Positions 47,470 through 58,359 of a stretch of 64,000 nucleotides of DNA are shown piece by piece; positions within the stretch are counted from its first letter, which is position 1; every line of letters begins with the position of its first letter. Under the pieces are notes generated by a model. That model had not been told where the DNA came from and did not search any database. It worked only from the letters and a program-made list of their open reading frames with translations. A program made the position numbers and the translations under genes. This stretch comes from Cyrtodaria siliqua (taxonomy: Eukaryota; Mollusca; Bivalvia; Adapedonta; Hiatellidae): assembly GCA_037043455.1 (NCBI GenBank), contig JAWPHD010002614.1, positions 124,001-188,000 of the forward strand, written 5' to 3'.

Positions 47470-48175
47470 CAGGTTAAAGTTGGGGTGAAAGTTGAAGTGT
47501 GTGGACATTTCACAATGACCTGTTGAAGTGGGGAGAGGAAATAATCACAGGTTTAAGGGAGAATAGGAAAGTGTAAAACAAACATAGGTTGAGGTGGGGT
47601 ACAGTGCATAAATACAGATTAAATTGAGGAGAGGAAGTGCATAACCTCAGGTTGAAGGAAGAATAGGACAGTGCAGAACAACTGGTTGGAGTAGGTGAAC
47701 AGTGCATAACCACATGTTAACGTAGGAGTAGCAGACAGTACATAACCACAGGTTGAAGTGAGGAGACGAAGTAAATAACCACAGACAGAAGTGGGCAGAG
47801 GAACGTGAATAACATCTGGATGAAGAGAGGACAGGAAAGTGTTCAACCACAAGTTTTAGTAGGAGGACAGTGCATAACGCCATAAAGTTAAAATGTGTTC
47901 GGAGGGCGCAGTTTATACCCCCAGATTGAAAGAGAGGAAAGTGCATAACCAATGTTTGAAATATTGGAACGGTGCATAACCAAAAGTTTAAGCGGAATGA
48001 CAGAGCATCAACACACGTATGATAGGGCGGAGGACAGTCAATAACCATGGGTTAAAAGGGACGTGCACTCCATCATCACATATTAAAGTTGGAGTACAAA
48101 AGACAGTGCGTAATCATAGGTTGAATTGGCGGGACAGTGCATATTTACATGTTGAACGGTTTGTGGTAGTGCAAG
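47470..48175. repeat. 34-bp minisatellite, long array
   Basis: About 20 degenerate units around gcataaccacaggttgaagt plus gaggagaggacagt. Present in all three duplicon D copies at different lengths. Confidence 0.85.
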
Positions 48176-48483
48176 GGTGATGGATGCAGAAAGATGTTTA
48201 AATTATTTGATGACGCTATTGATAACTCTAAAACGCTTACACTCAATAGTTTGTACTTAGTACTCTTTGCTGGACACCAAAACAACATATAACATACCAC
48301 TGACATTAACTTGCCAATGATTGCGTTCCGTACATTAGCGTTTTGTAGCTTAAATAAAGCGTTTTAATAAATCAAACTCAGCAAACACATCTTCACAAAT
48401 AGTGATTTTTTAGTGGATGATTGTTAATGGACCCTTGGTCAATATACAAGTTTAGTTACTCAGTCAGTAATCATTTTCCAACG

Positions 48484-49095
48484 CGTGTTTTACAGCGCCA
48501 TGCATGTTTAGTGATTGACGCCTCTACAGTCAGTCATTACACTTCACTTTTCACTTGAGCGAAGACTGGACTACCTCTTGGGACTCTATGATTGTACCCA
48601 CTGAAACCCCAACTAAGGGAGGTGGGTGCATGAGCTTTCGTCCCTCGAGTTTTCTGGTCGTACCCTAGATTGTTTTTTTCTTTAGCTGCAACTACTATGG
48701 TTGTTCAGTATGATTCTGGATGCATCCTGAGATGTTTAATTTTTTTTTTGTATGTGTTTCTTTAGTTAGTTTCTCTGGATGTGGATTTATTGTTAGAGAA
48801 TTCCTTTGATGGGATGTAGTTTTGTTTACACTGTCTTGTCTATCTGGGCGAAGAAGACATGATAATAGCGAGGATTGTGCGCATATAAAATCGATTCAAG
48901 CTAACCAGTAGGCCTTATTGCCTACTGACTGTTCCAAGTCGGTAAACCTGTCTTCACCACCCTTTCTATTGTTTTTTTGTCTCTTTCATTGTATTTTCAA
49001 GTCCTTGTTTTCAGTACAGTGCCGACCTAAGATGCCATTGCGTTCGGACGCTGTGATTTCTATAGGACCCTATATCTCATGCTTTACTAAAACGG
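48484..49095 (+). mobile_element. Naiad PLE tail: RT end and 3' UTR
   Basis: Begins in the codons for RHACLVIDAS (compare RTACLVIDPS in other copies), then the 3' UTR matching 15,195-15,360 and 21,540-21,890. It links those two fragments, proving they are parts of one 3' UTR. It contains a hairpin, cagtaggc-cttatt-gcctactg (48,907-48,928). Confidence 0.82.
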
Positions 49096-49292
49096 TAACC
49101 TTTGAGCTATCAATAAAACACCGCCCATTCAAACTTCGTGGCAACAGATGCCGAGCGCGAGCCCCATCTAGAAATTCAAAATGTCGTCCGTTCAAGGAGA
49201 TCGTTAGTCTCTATCAGACACACTCAAGCTGACTACGAGCACAGCCTGTATATAAAACTCAAACGACGATGTATTCTGGGCTTCTACATTCG

Positions 49293-49375
49293 GAAAAATG
49301 AATGAATGAATGAATGGTGTTTTACGGCACGTCGACACATATATAGGTCATATTGTGCGCAAAGATTTATGAAAA
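49293..49375 (-). mobile_element. SINE-like tail with (AATG)n
   Basis: On plus: aatgaatgaatgaatggtgttttacggca, the same terminal block as the SINE-like repeats (aaatggtgttttacgtca at 26,105) but with an (AATG)4 end. Only the terminus is recognisable. Confidence 0.5.
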
Positions 49376-49922
49376 TGAAGTATTAATTAAAAATTAATGT
49401 AAATACATAAAGATAAAACTATTAAAAAATAAGGGATGATCAGGTGTAATATAAACTATGTATGTAAATCAACAAATGCCCGTCAACGGGTATATAAACA
49501 AGTAAATATATATAAGAACACATTACAATGATTTATATAGTCTGATCTCTTTCAGGAAATCTAAAACAAGACTAAAATCTACAGTATCAAATAACTCTTT
49601 CATAGTATTAACATTGTAGTACCTTTGACGCATAGGATCAAAGTCTACACATTCGGAAGAGATGTTTTATTCAGTAAAATGAAATATCTTAAACAAGAGG
49701 CGCAAACAAAGATGGAGCAGATCCATTTACAGACGAAGAACTGAACAAGCTTCGAAATAAATCTCTTCTTGGCGATGGTAATATATTTACATTTACTATG
49801 ATATTGATAAGTTTACATTGACAATCTTCATCCACCATACGATTTTAAACATACTGTGATGTTGTTTTCTACCTAGTGACTGCAATGAACCTCTGAAATA
49901 AATTCACATGAACTCGCGACAT
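49376..49922. other. AT-rich spacer, nothing recognised
   Basis: No gene or repeat recognised. Confidence 0.5.
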
Positions 49923-50897
49923 TTAGATAACATTTAGGTCTATGTGCCACACAATGTATTCTAAAAAAATAAATGTCCTACCTTTAAAGTTATTTAATTC
50001 ACTGAGAAATATAAGTCCATGTGTGTAGTTTCTTTTACCAGCACAAAGGTAAACAGAATGATATATAGGGTCATTACACGCTTTAGCAAATCGAATGAGC
50101 TGGGAGATATACACCCCATATGAGGCAGCACGAGGTACATCTCCATCCAGGTGTGGATAGTTAACGATGTTAACATTGAAATCATCTCTCTTATCAGAGA
50201 TTTTAGTATGAATACAGTCATTTGAAATCGAGAGATGAAGATCGAGAAATGCTGCTACTGTATCCGAACTGTTAGCTTTATTCAACGTGAGCTCTGGTGG
50301 ATAAATGTTAGTAACCATATGAGCAAAGAACGGATTATCAATATTGAGTATGTCATCAAGATACCGAGAAGTATTATTAAAGGCATCAATAATTTCACCC
50401 TGGCTAGCAGGTGACAAACTCAACATAAAATCTCTTTCATAGCAGTACAAAAACAAATCTGCAACAAGTGGCGCACAATTAGTACCCATAGGAATAGCAA
50501 TAACCTGGCGGTAAATAGTTTTGCCGTATCTTATAAAGATGTTATCCAGAAGAAAAGATAAGGTTCTACAAACATCAGTACAAGTCCACATATTATACTT
50601 ATCAATGGGGGCGTTAGTAAAGAAAGCCCTGACATTATTACAAGCTAGAAAAGTTGTACCTTCTCTAGCAATTGTCTTCTGAATAAGCTGAAGCAATTTT
50701 TCTTTGATAGGATTATGTGGTATTGTAGTATACAGTGTAGAAAAGTCGTAGGTGCTTAGAGAAGAGGCATGAAAATGCTTACACCGTAGTTTGTTAAGAA
50801 CTTCTTCAGAGTTTTTGATAGACCAAAACAGATTGATTCCTGAGTTCTCGAAGGCCTTTCCGCAATATTTTACAATATGTTCTTTAATCGCGGAAAG

Positions 50898-50900
50898 TCA
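50898..50900 (-). other. In-frame TGA at a Cys position (candidate Sec codon)
   Basis: Sits in SKLLTS-(TGA)-LSAIKEH. The lineage A copy has TGT (Cys, 56,758-56,760) in SKLLTS-C-LTAVKDH. The open frame continues on both sides. Confidence 0.7.
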
Positions 50901-51158
50901 GGAAGTCAATAGTTTTGATATATTGGTCGTGGTACATGAACTAGAATTAGCGATAAAACGTGTTTTGTAAGGAATTTTGTGAAGTAAGGGTATCCAGTAC
51001 ATTGTAGGGAGCTTCGACCGCTTACTAATTACAGAAACCTTTATAGTCTCCATAAAAGTCACATGCTGGGAAACAATGTCCGTCTCCAGCAGAGGTGTGG
51101 TTAGATAAGCAGAAGTGCTCGCTAGCTCAGCATTCAAAGTATTGATATAATGTAGTCG

Positions 51159-51161
51159 TCA
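51159..51161 (-). other. In-frame TGA shared by two Naiad lineages (candidate Sec codon)
   Basis: Sits in SSNIIIV-(TGA)-RLHYINTL. The same codon is TGA in lineage A at 57,018-57,020 (ANNVIIV-(TGA)-RLHYVNVL). Related PLE proteins generally have Cys here. Confidence 0.75.
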
Positions 51162-51510
51162 GACAATAATTATATTGCTGGAAGCTTTGTCTGCTGGAAC
51201 TAGAGCAGTTTTAGTATGTAAATTCTGAATAACCTTCTTAAGGTGTCGTAAATTGTGAGTGGGAGGCCGTGGAAGCAGGGATGGATTTGATTCGTAAAAT
51301 AAAATACGTAATTCAACAATTTCTGAAATAGTTTTCATCCAAGCAGTAAGTGCATGTTTATCTGCTTTTTCTCGCTTACACCACTTAGTACAGAAATCCG
51401 TTAAAGAACCCGCAATTGATGCAGAAAACATGACAAAGTCAAAGACAATGTCACTTGATCTAGCTATGACGATTTTATGTTGCGTCACGAGTTGACGTAA
51501 TTCAATTTAA

Positions 51511-52235
51511 ATCAATGGCGGTGGGATGGGGGCGCACCATTACATGTTTGCTTTATATATGAATAAATGAATATATTGTTCAATATAAATGATTTGCTTT
51601 AAAATCTTTTATTATTATTTTTAGAAAACCTGGAGGCTCTTATAAACGCGATGCGGCTGAACAATTCATGAATACCATCCAGTTTGATCTACGTAGTAGA
51701 CAAAAACACCAAACCATCCTTTGGGGGATCTAGAGCGGAGATTGTAGAGCTACTGTACTTAAGGACGACATCTGAAGGAATAGATTATGTTGTATTTATT
51801 GGGAGGGCAACCAAGACGAGGAACGGAGCTGAGAGTGAACTTTTAATTATGTAAAACCCTGGTGGATTATCAAATGTGAATTGGAACAGAATACACTCTG
51901 AATATATATTCACAAAATTTACATTTGAAATGCTGCTGTTAGATCTAATAATTCAACACAACATATCTTGTGACATTTATGATATAGACTAGATTGAATT
52001 AAGCATCTTCCTATAATATATAAGGGGGAAAAAATGTGTAAAAAGTTTTCATTAAAAGATATTCCTATTGTTGTTTTGTTTGTTTCATCGTAGAATGTAT
52101 GCAATAAAAAACTCATTAAACGGCAATGGTGTGCCGAAACGGGGTATTGGCGTACCTAGTAAGATATTGGCTCACTAGGTGTGCCAATATCCAGTTTGGG
52201 CACATCATTGCCGTTTAATAACTTCTTAGTATAGC
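51511..52235. other. AT-rich spacer with a short near-palindrome
   Basis: Around 52,120-52,215 the words aacggcaatggtgtgccgaaac and its complement gggcacatcattgccgttta face each other, and cctagtaagatattgg/ccaatatccag lies between. This may be a small foldback or MITE remnant. No gene. Confidence 0.5.
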
Positions 52236-52239
52236 ACGA

Positions 52240-52460
52240 GTACATTGTTTTTTTATTCCGAAATGTTTAAAAATGGTCACATTGTCATTATATACCAAAA
52301 CGTCTTCAAGTGTATAGCACGGGTATATTGTTGTTATATACCAAAACGTCTTCATATGTATAGCAATGGGCACATTGTTATTATATACCAAAACGTCTTC
52401 AAGTGTATATCCCGGGTATATTGTTGTTATATACCAAAACGTCTTCACATGAATATATAT
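52240..52460. repeat. 46-bp tandem repeat with alternating unit types
   Basis: Four to five units centred on ttatataccaaaacgtcttc. Odd units carry cacattgt(c/t)att and caagtgtat; even units carry tatattgttgtt and ca(t/c)atg. This forms a two-unit higher-order repeat of about 93 bp. Confidence 0.85.
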
Positions 52461-52970
52461 TTTGCTATTTTATTACTTCATTAAAGGGAAAAATAGCATC
52501 GTTACAAAATATTACATATACAAAACAATATAGTATAATATGGCAACATTAAGTAAACAAATGTATAATCAGCCTAATGAGACTTATAAGTTATTATAGA
52601 TTACTCAGGTATAGCAAAAGTTAACATGAAAAATACAAAAAGAAGATAGATCAATTGACATAACAAATATGTAACTGCTTATTGTTCTCCAAAATACAAA
52701 ACATAACTTATAAAACAGTTTGCGTATTACAGCCTATTAAGTAATCCCGCTTTTTATGGTGATATGGGATGGATACCGCCTACAATTAGCAGACAACTCA
52801 ACAGCTTACATTGATGGAAACGACAGATATCCGTGAATAATAATAATAGATTTACGAAAAAGATTTTTCTTTTAGATTATTCAAAATATAAAAACAATTG
52901 GTCGCATGATACAGGGCTCTATATGACGGGGACATGATATAATACTATTTTTTTTTTCTCTACTTTTTAA
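52461..52970. other. AT-rich spacer, nothing recognised
   Basis: No gene or repeat recognised before the LINE fragment. Confidence 0.45.
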
Positions 52971-52974
52971 TTAG

Positions 52975-53440
52975 TGTTAACGCTACACATTTTCTTATCG
53001 TTATCAACATCAATAACTGTGTCAAAATCCCCACCTATATTTAAAGTTTCATGATTATTTGTTAAAACGAATTATTCAATCTTGCATTATCTGTGACTTT
53101 ATTCGGCCCATATACATTAAGTAGTAATAATTCTCTATCATCTACAATTAATTTTCATGATTGTATTCTGCCGTTAAATATATTTTTATATTCCAATACA
53201 TCACATGTAGAATTTGAGTTGATAACAATGCCCACGCTAGTACTAGTTTTGCTACTCCCGCTGAAAACAAGCATCATTTCCCCACTCAAGTTTCCATTTG
53301 TTGAACGTGCTTTCATCGCAATGAAGTTCTTGCAAAAAACATACAGAGTATTTATTTTGTTTCAGCCAGTCAAATATTTGTTTTCGTTTGTTGTAATCCC
53401 CAAGTCCCTTTATTTTAAAGGTACAAAACTTAATGTCCAT
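52975..53440 (-). pseudogene. LINE APE endonuclease fragment
   Basis: The 62-codon frame (53,440-53,252) is an endonuclease N-terminus: KFCTFKIKGLGDYNKRKQIF, then YSVCFLQELHCDESTFNKW, with the catalytic glutamate in LQE. After a frameshift the second part reads VGIVINSNSTCDVLEYKNIF, LLLLNVYGPNK and IGGDFDTVIDVDNDKK near 52,985. These are the conserved EEP nuclease blocks seen in the 3.5-4.2 kb LINE, but from a different L1/Tx1-like subfamily. Everything downstream (RT) is missing. The start codon at 53,438-53,440 fits an ORF2 start. Confidence 0.82.
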
Positions 53441-55030
53441 TTTTTATATTATTTTCGTTGGATTAACTTTGGCTTTATACCTGCACATATAAGAATTGAT
53501 GCAGAAAAAAGCAATGTACATGCGTGCAGTACAGAGATTAGGAAATAAGAAAACTAAGAAAACTGGATAGCTAAGTAGGGTGAGTGGGAATTCCTGAAAA
53601 ATCATTTATGATTTAAAAATATTGGGCGGTCTGGTGCCGCCAAGATTTTATAAAACTGATAGACCAAGTGTATACGTCTTAAGTCTTATAACAATACATA
53701 GCGATATCCAATATATACCATTGCTACCAGTGAAGTTTGGACAAAACTTATCAGTTGACACTTTATCAATACCTTAATAACTATATACATAAGCTAACTC
53801 GCAACAAAACAACAAAAGAGAAAAACACACACACACGCATGTATTTGTGTCGGTTTTATGGCTATAATCTAACAAATCACGTTCTACGATGCTGACAAAC
53901 TGGATAAATAACAAATACTTTTAGAAACTGGAAAAGCATGATTTTTCATCTTCAAATACATTGAACATATCGAAATGCTGTATTTTTTTTATTAAGGACT
54001 CTTAGACTTTCGTGTATTATAGAACAGTGCTTGCGGTATTAGTGGATCATCGGTATCATAATACTAAATGTCACCTTTTGAAATAACTACAAGACCTACT
54101 ACATATCAAATTGTTTCTTTTTTATGCTTAATTTTAACAAAATGCATGCGTATAGCAAAACAAATGAATATTGGAAGAAAATAAAACAAGTGAAAAAACA
54201 AACAAACAAAAAGACAACAGAATTTTTTTTTAAATTATCGTTGATAACTTTTGCCATATATGTTTTTAGTATTTATGAACATATAAGATCTCATACAATG
54301 TGTCGTCATAGTGAATGGATTTTACTATAATACAATATATATGTGATACAACCGTAAACAACAGCAACATTATATATATATATTTATTTGCGTATGGTTG
54401 CTCGTATTCTTAAATTTACAAACGTTGTAAAACCGAGTATTATTGCTACGTCCATTGTTTTCTCTCGAAACGAAATTTTAGAGAGATACAAGGATTTTCC
54501 TTACAATGAATTTGTATGAAACATATATAAAAAAACAAAAACTCATGAGACTGCGCTGCATCCGTATGTTTCGCTCTAACGAAACAAAATTTAGTGTGAA
54601 ACACGGATTTTGGTTTAACAACGAATGTGTATGACAAATAAGAAAACTCATGAGAATATTTGATATTAATCACAATTACAAGCACGCCAGTCCTATAAGT
54701 AAGCTACATGAATGCATGTCCGACAAAGTACATGTTACCATTGCTACTCAGTTTCAGTTTATTCAGGCTCACATTTATACTCACTTTCATCGGCAATATA
54801 TTTGGAGGCAACATTTACACATATATACACTGAGAAGAGTATGGTTACAGGTGTGAGTAATTAAAATTAGTAATCACAATAGATCTACGTAATTCCCATA
54901 ATGGTAAATGCAGTTATAATAATATATTTCTATCCATATAACCTATCCATATTTCTTTATAAGAAGACAAGAACAATTTGTCCACGTAATTCATATAATG
55001 TTAAGTACAGTTATACCATGCATGTATTAT
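53441..55030. other. AT-rich stretch, nothing recognised
   Basis: No gene recognised. A pair of similar 60-bp blocks (tttcgctctaacgaaac...cacggatttt at 54,570 and tctctcgaaacgaaat...caaggatttt at 54,455) suggests a local old duplication. Confidence 0.5.
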
Positions 55031-55034
55031 AAGT

Positions 55035-55538
55035 AAAGAAATATAAAAAGATCGGACAGGGAAAGTAGCATTCAAGGAGGACAGTCAACCACAAAACACA
55101 GAAACAAACACGCAAACAGACAAACAAGAAGGCAAAAACAATAATAAATGCAAACGAAATCACAAACACAAAAGGGTTGACAATAGGGCTACCGCCTTGG
55201 AACGGTCAGTGACAAAGTAGGCCACTGGGGGTTTAAACCGGTTCTAGGGTGCACCAAACCTCACACTTACCCTACTGTCATCCCATTAAAACAGGACAGT
55301 GTAAATAAAGAAATCCCCGCCATGATCTAATCTCTAACCAACAAGGCGGCATCAATAGGCAATATAAGTAAAACACAAATATGCTCGTGTAAATATAATA
55401 CAAAAAACAACAGCCTAGAAAGCCACAATGAAGGTACTCAATGACTTTGCAGAAGCCAGAGCAGTAAGAGAATAAACCATTAAGGACACGACAAGAAAGA
55501 TCATGGAAAAACATCAATCACCACCGTCCCAATCGGCT
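55035..55538 (-). other. Naiad 3' UTR (lineage A)
   Basis: Follows the TAA stop. It contains a perfect 7-bp hairpin CAGTGGC/GCCACTG in most copies (here partly altered), and the conserved end gatcggacagggaaagtagc. If the protein is a selenoprotein a SECIS should lie here; I could not identify one confidently by eye. Confidence 0.7.
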
Positions 55539-57790
55539 TTAGGTAGGCGTAATCATAGGGTCCACAGCCTGTCCGGTCATCGTACAATTAAAGAGGAAAG
55601 CATAGTGGCGAACTGTAAAAGGGTCCACCACCAAGCATGCAGTACGTTGCAAAATGATAGGGTCATAACCTCTTTTGATAATCTTTTTAACAAGTTTAAC
55701 AAAGATAGTATGAAAGTGATCATTACCTAGAATCTTACGAAGTTTATCAATCACATCACCATAGAAGTCAGGTTGTGATAGTCCTTGTCGCAGAAGAGTC
55801 CTTAAATTACTTTTATATTTGGAAAGAATATCAGGGTTACGATAATAAAATTTTGCAAAGGTTTTACGAAGTTTATGGTAACGGTAACCCTGATCGAGTA
55901 ACTTTTTAGTTATATAAAGATTACGAATATTAAAGTCCTTAACTCGAGTACAAGCTCTAGAAAAACGAATAAGTTGAGACACATACACCCTATAAGAAGT
56001 TGCTCGGGGAACATCCCCATCCAAGTGGGGACAATTAACAATGTCAAAATTAAAATAAGCTCGTCATAGATTTTGCTAATTATTTTACCATTTTCAATCG
56101 AGAGATCTAAATCAAGAAAAGAAGCGTTATTATCAGATATATTAGCTTTGTTAAGCTGAAGTTCTTTAGGATAAATATAATTAACCATAGTTGGAAAAAA
56201 AGGGTTGTCAGTGTTCAGTATGTCATCCAGATACCGAGAGGTGTCATTAAAGGCTTCAATAACATCTGCCTGGGTATCTGGTGAAAGACTCAACATGAAA
56301 TCCCTTTCATAGCAAATAAGAACAAATCTGCGACAAGTGGTGCACAGTTCGTACCCATAGGGATACCAACAATTTGTCTATAAACGGTGGTTCCATACCT
56401 GACGAAAATATTATCTAATAGGAAGATGAGTGCTTCACAAACTTCATAGCAAGTCCACATAGTATAATTGTCTAAACTGCCGTTAGTAAAAAACGCTTTT
56501 ATATTATTTTAAAATGTAGTTTTTTCTCTAGCGAATGTTTTTTGAATCAGAGAAATTAGCTTGTCTTTAATAAGGTGATGTGGTAAGGTTGTATATAGTG
56601 TAGAGAAGTCATAAGTGCTTATTGATGAAACTTGACTTTCTTGAATATTTTATCAAGAACGTCTCCTGAATTTTTTATAGACCAAAATAAATTAATCCCA
56701 GAGTTTTCATAAGTTTTATCACAATATAGTTTAACGTGATCTTTAACGGCAGTAAGACAAGAAGTTAAAAGTTTGGAGATGTTTGTTGTGGTGCATGCAC
56801 TAGAATTCGAAATAAAGCGAGCCTTATATGGATTTTTATGTAATTTAGGAATCCAGTACATAGTAGACAGTTTATTTTGCTTATCGTTTACACAAGCCTT
56901 GAAAGTAGTGCACCGAGAGATATGTGCGGAAACAACATCACCCTCGGTAGAATTAACTGGAGTATACGTATTGGTGCTGCCGGGTTCCAGAGATAAAACA
57001 TTGACGTAATGTAGGCGTCAAACAATAATTACATTATTAGCTGCTTTATCTGCAGGAACTAAAACAAATTTATTATGAAATTCCTGAATTCCCGATTTTA
57101 AATTACGAAAGGAAAACCTAGGTCTCGGAGGAAGTAAAGAGGGGTTAGCATTATAAAAGTTAATACGTGTATCTATAATTTTCAGAATTGACTTTTTCCA
57201 AGTAGAAAGTGAGTTTGGGTCCGCATGTTCTCTACGACACCATTTGATACTAAAATCTTCAATGGAGTGAGCGATCTGGGCACGACAGGCATTAAAATCA
57301 ATAGTTGAAGGTAATCTATAATTACGACCTTTCGAAAACAAATGCCGAATACGTTTATCAATAATATCAAAATTACCAGTGATGACATGACCTGCTGGAG
57401 AAGAGCAAAATTTTGATGTGTTGCATTCACATTCCTTAGGAGTATTATGTACTATATCAAGGTCAGAAACTATTTTGTTGTGGTTGAAAATAATATTTTT
57501 AATAGGCTTTTTATACTCATAACAAATTACAGGATTTTCAGAATTTTTGAAATATTTTGGGATAGAATCAACTACATGAGTATCTTGAAAAATACTAGGC
57601 ATGTCAATGAAATCAATACCTTTGTTAATATATAGTAGTTTTAGAAAATGCCTGACGTGATTAGACTCCTTGTCAATATGGGGTCGGAGAACATGTTGTG
57701 TATAGCTTTGAACTATGGAAGCAGTGTTATACAAGGGATCTGTATGAATGAAAATTGTTTCGGCTTCCTCTTCGATCAACTTTACTTGAT
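55539..57790 (-). pseudogene. Naiad linker and reverse transcriptase (lineage A)
   Basis: The first frame (57,779-57,018, 253 codons) starts near MIEEEAETIFIHTDPLYN and holds KECECNTSKFCSSPAGHV (CxC motif), SIEDFSIKWCRREHADPN and KFVLVPADKAANNVIIV, then TGA 57,018-57,020. Reading on gives RLHYVNVLSLEPGS, LSTMYWIPKLHKNPYKARF and SKLLTSCLTAVKDHVKLYCD. After a frameshift RT motif A is SISTYDFSTLYTTLPH. Motif B is VGIPMGTNCAPLVADLF, motif C is TSRYLDDILNTDNPF. The C-terminal frame (56,024-55,539) has SYRVYVSQLIRFSRACTRV, LLDQGYRYHKLRKTFAKFYY and ends CTMTGQAVDPMITPT. The RT copies element RNA; the family is related to telomerase RT. Confidence 0.88.
57018..57020 (-). other. In-frame TGA shared by two Naiad lineages (candidate Sec codon)
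   Basis: Lies in ANNVIIV-(TGA)-RLHYVNVL. The frame stays open for about 80 codons beyond it. Lineage B has TGA at the same codon (51,159-51,161). Confidence 0.75.
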
Positions 57791-57816
57791 AATCAACTTT
57801 ACTTTACTTTACTTGA

Positions 57817-58358
57817 CTGGACAGGCTGTGGACCCTATGATGAGCCTACCTAAAGCCCATTGGGACGGTGGCGTTTGATGTTTGTCCATGATCTTTCTTG
57901 TCGTGCCCTTAATGGTTTATTCTCTTACTGCTCTGGCTTCTGCAAAGTCATTGAGTAACTTCATTGTGGCTTTCTAGGCTATTTTTTTTTTGTATTATAT
58001 TTACACGAGCATATTTGTGTTTTACTTATATTGCCTATTGATGCTGCCTTGTTGGTTAGAGATTAGATCATGGCGGGGATTTCTTTATTTACACTGTCCT
58101 GTTTTAATGGGATGACAGTAGGATAAGTGTGAGGTTTGGTGCACCCTAGAACCGGTTTAAACCCCCAGTGGCCTTCTTTGCCACTGACCGTTCCAAGGCG
58201 GTAGCCCTATTGTCAACCCTTTTGTGTTTGTGATGTCGTTTGCATTTATTATTGCTTTTGCCTGCTTGTTTGTCTGTTTGCGTGTTTGTTTCTGTGTTTT
58301 GTGGTTTACTGTCCTCCTTGAATAATACTTTCCCTGTCCGATATTTTTATATTTCTTT
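57817..58358 (+). mobile_element. Inverted Naiad 3' end inside the Naiad
   Basis: Plus-strand copy of the last RT codons (TGQAVDPMM) and the whole 3' UTR, about 95 percent identical to the 55,035-55,560 region in reverse. It separates the endonuclease frame (ending near SLSISSLK) from the linker frame. A tttactttacttgataatc filler lies at its left joint. Tandem and inverted insertions are characteristic of PLEs. It keeps the hairpin cagtggc-cttcttt-gccactg (58,168-58,188). Confidence 0.88.
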
Positions 58359-58359
58359 T

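Larger units (their letters stand above)
45880..48430. repeat. Duplicon D, copy 2
   Basis: Matches 22,220-23,490 but is longer because of a MITE-like insertion (46,135-46,430) and a much expanded minisatellite (47,470-48,170). No gene. Confidence 0.8.
50065..51510 (-). pseudogene. Naiad PLE linker and reverse transcriptase (lineage B)
   Basis: Three minus-strand frames form one nearly continuous protein if two in-frame TGA codons are read through. Linker: FCTKWCKREKADKHALTAWM, LVPADKASSNIIIV, TGA at 51,159-51,161, then RLHYINTLNAEL. Fingers: TMYWIPLLHKIPYKTRFIAN, CTTTNISKLLTS, TGA at 50,898-50,900, then LSAIKEHIVKYCGKAFENSG. RT motif A is STYDFSTLYTTIPH (50,745 region). Motif B is AIPMGTNCAPLVADLFLYCY and motif C is TSRYLDDILNIDNPFF. 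It ends after AASYGVYISQLIRFAKACND at about 50,070, where other sequence begins. The endonuclease is absent. This is a PLE RT; the family assignment follows the 55-59 kb copy. Confidence 0.88.

Noticed and set aside
47510..48048. Cysteine-rich minus-strand ORFs across 47.5-48.0 kb
   Set aside because: Translation of the 34-bp minisatellite in several frames; no conserved frame between the three arrays.
53093..53548. 151-codon plus-strand ORF
   Set aside because: Antisense shadow of the LINE endonuclease fragment on the minus strand.
54124..54330. Short plus-strand ORF at 54,124
   Set aside because: Low-complexity lysine-rich frame in A-rich DNA; no domain.
58040..58150. SECIS element near gggatgacagtagg in the Naiad 3' UTR
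   Set aside because: An ATGA occurs, but I could not pair a matching TGA with an apical AA at proper spacing; left for a dedicated predictor.
57817..58358. Inverted 3' end as a normal pseudo-LTR
   Set aside because: Pseudo-LTRs are direct repeats; this piece is inverted and internal.
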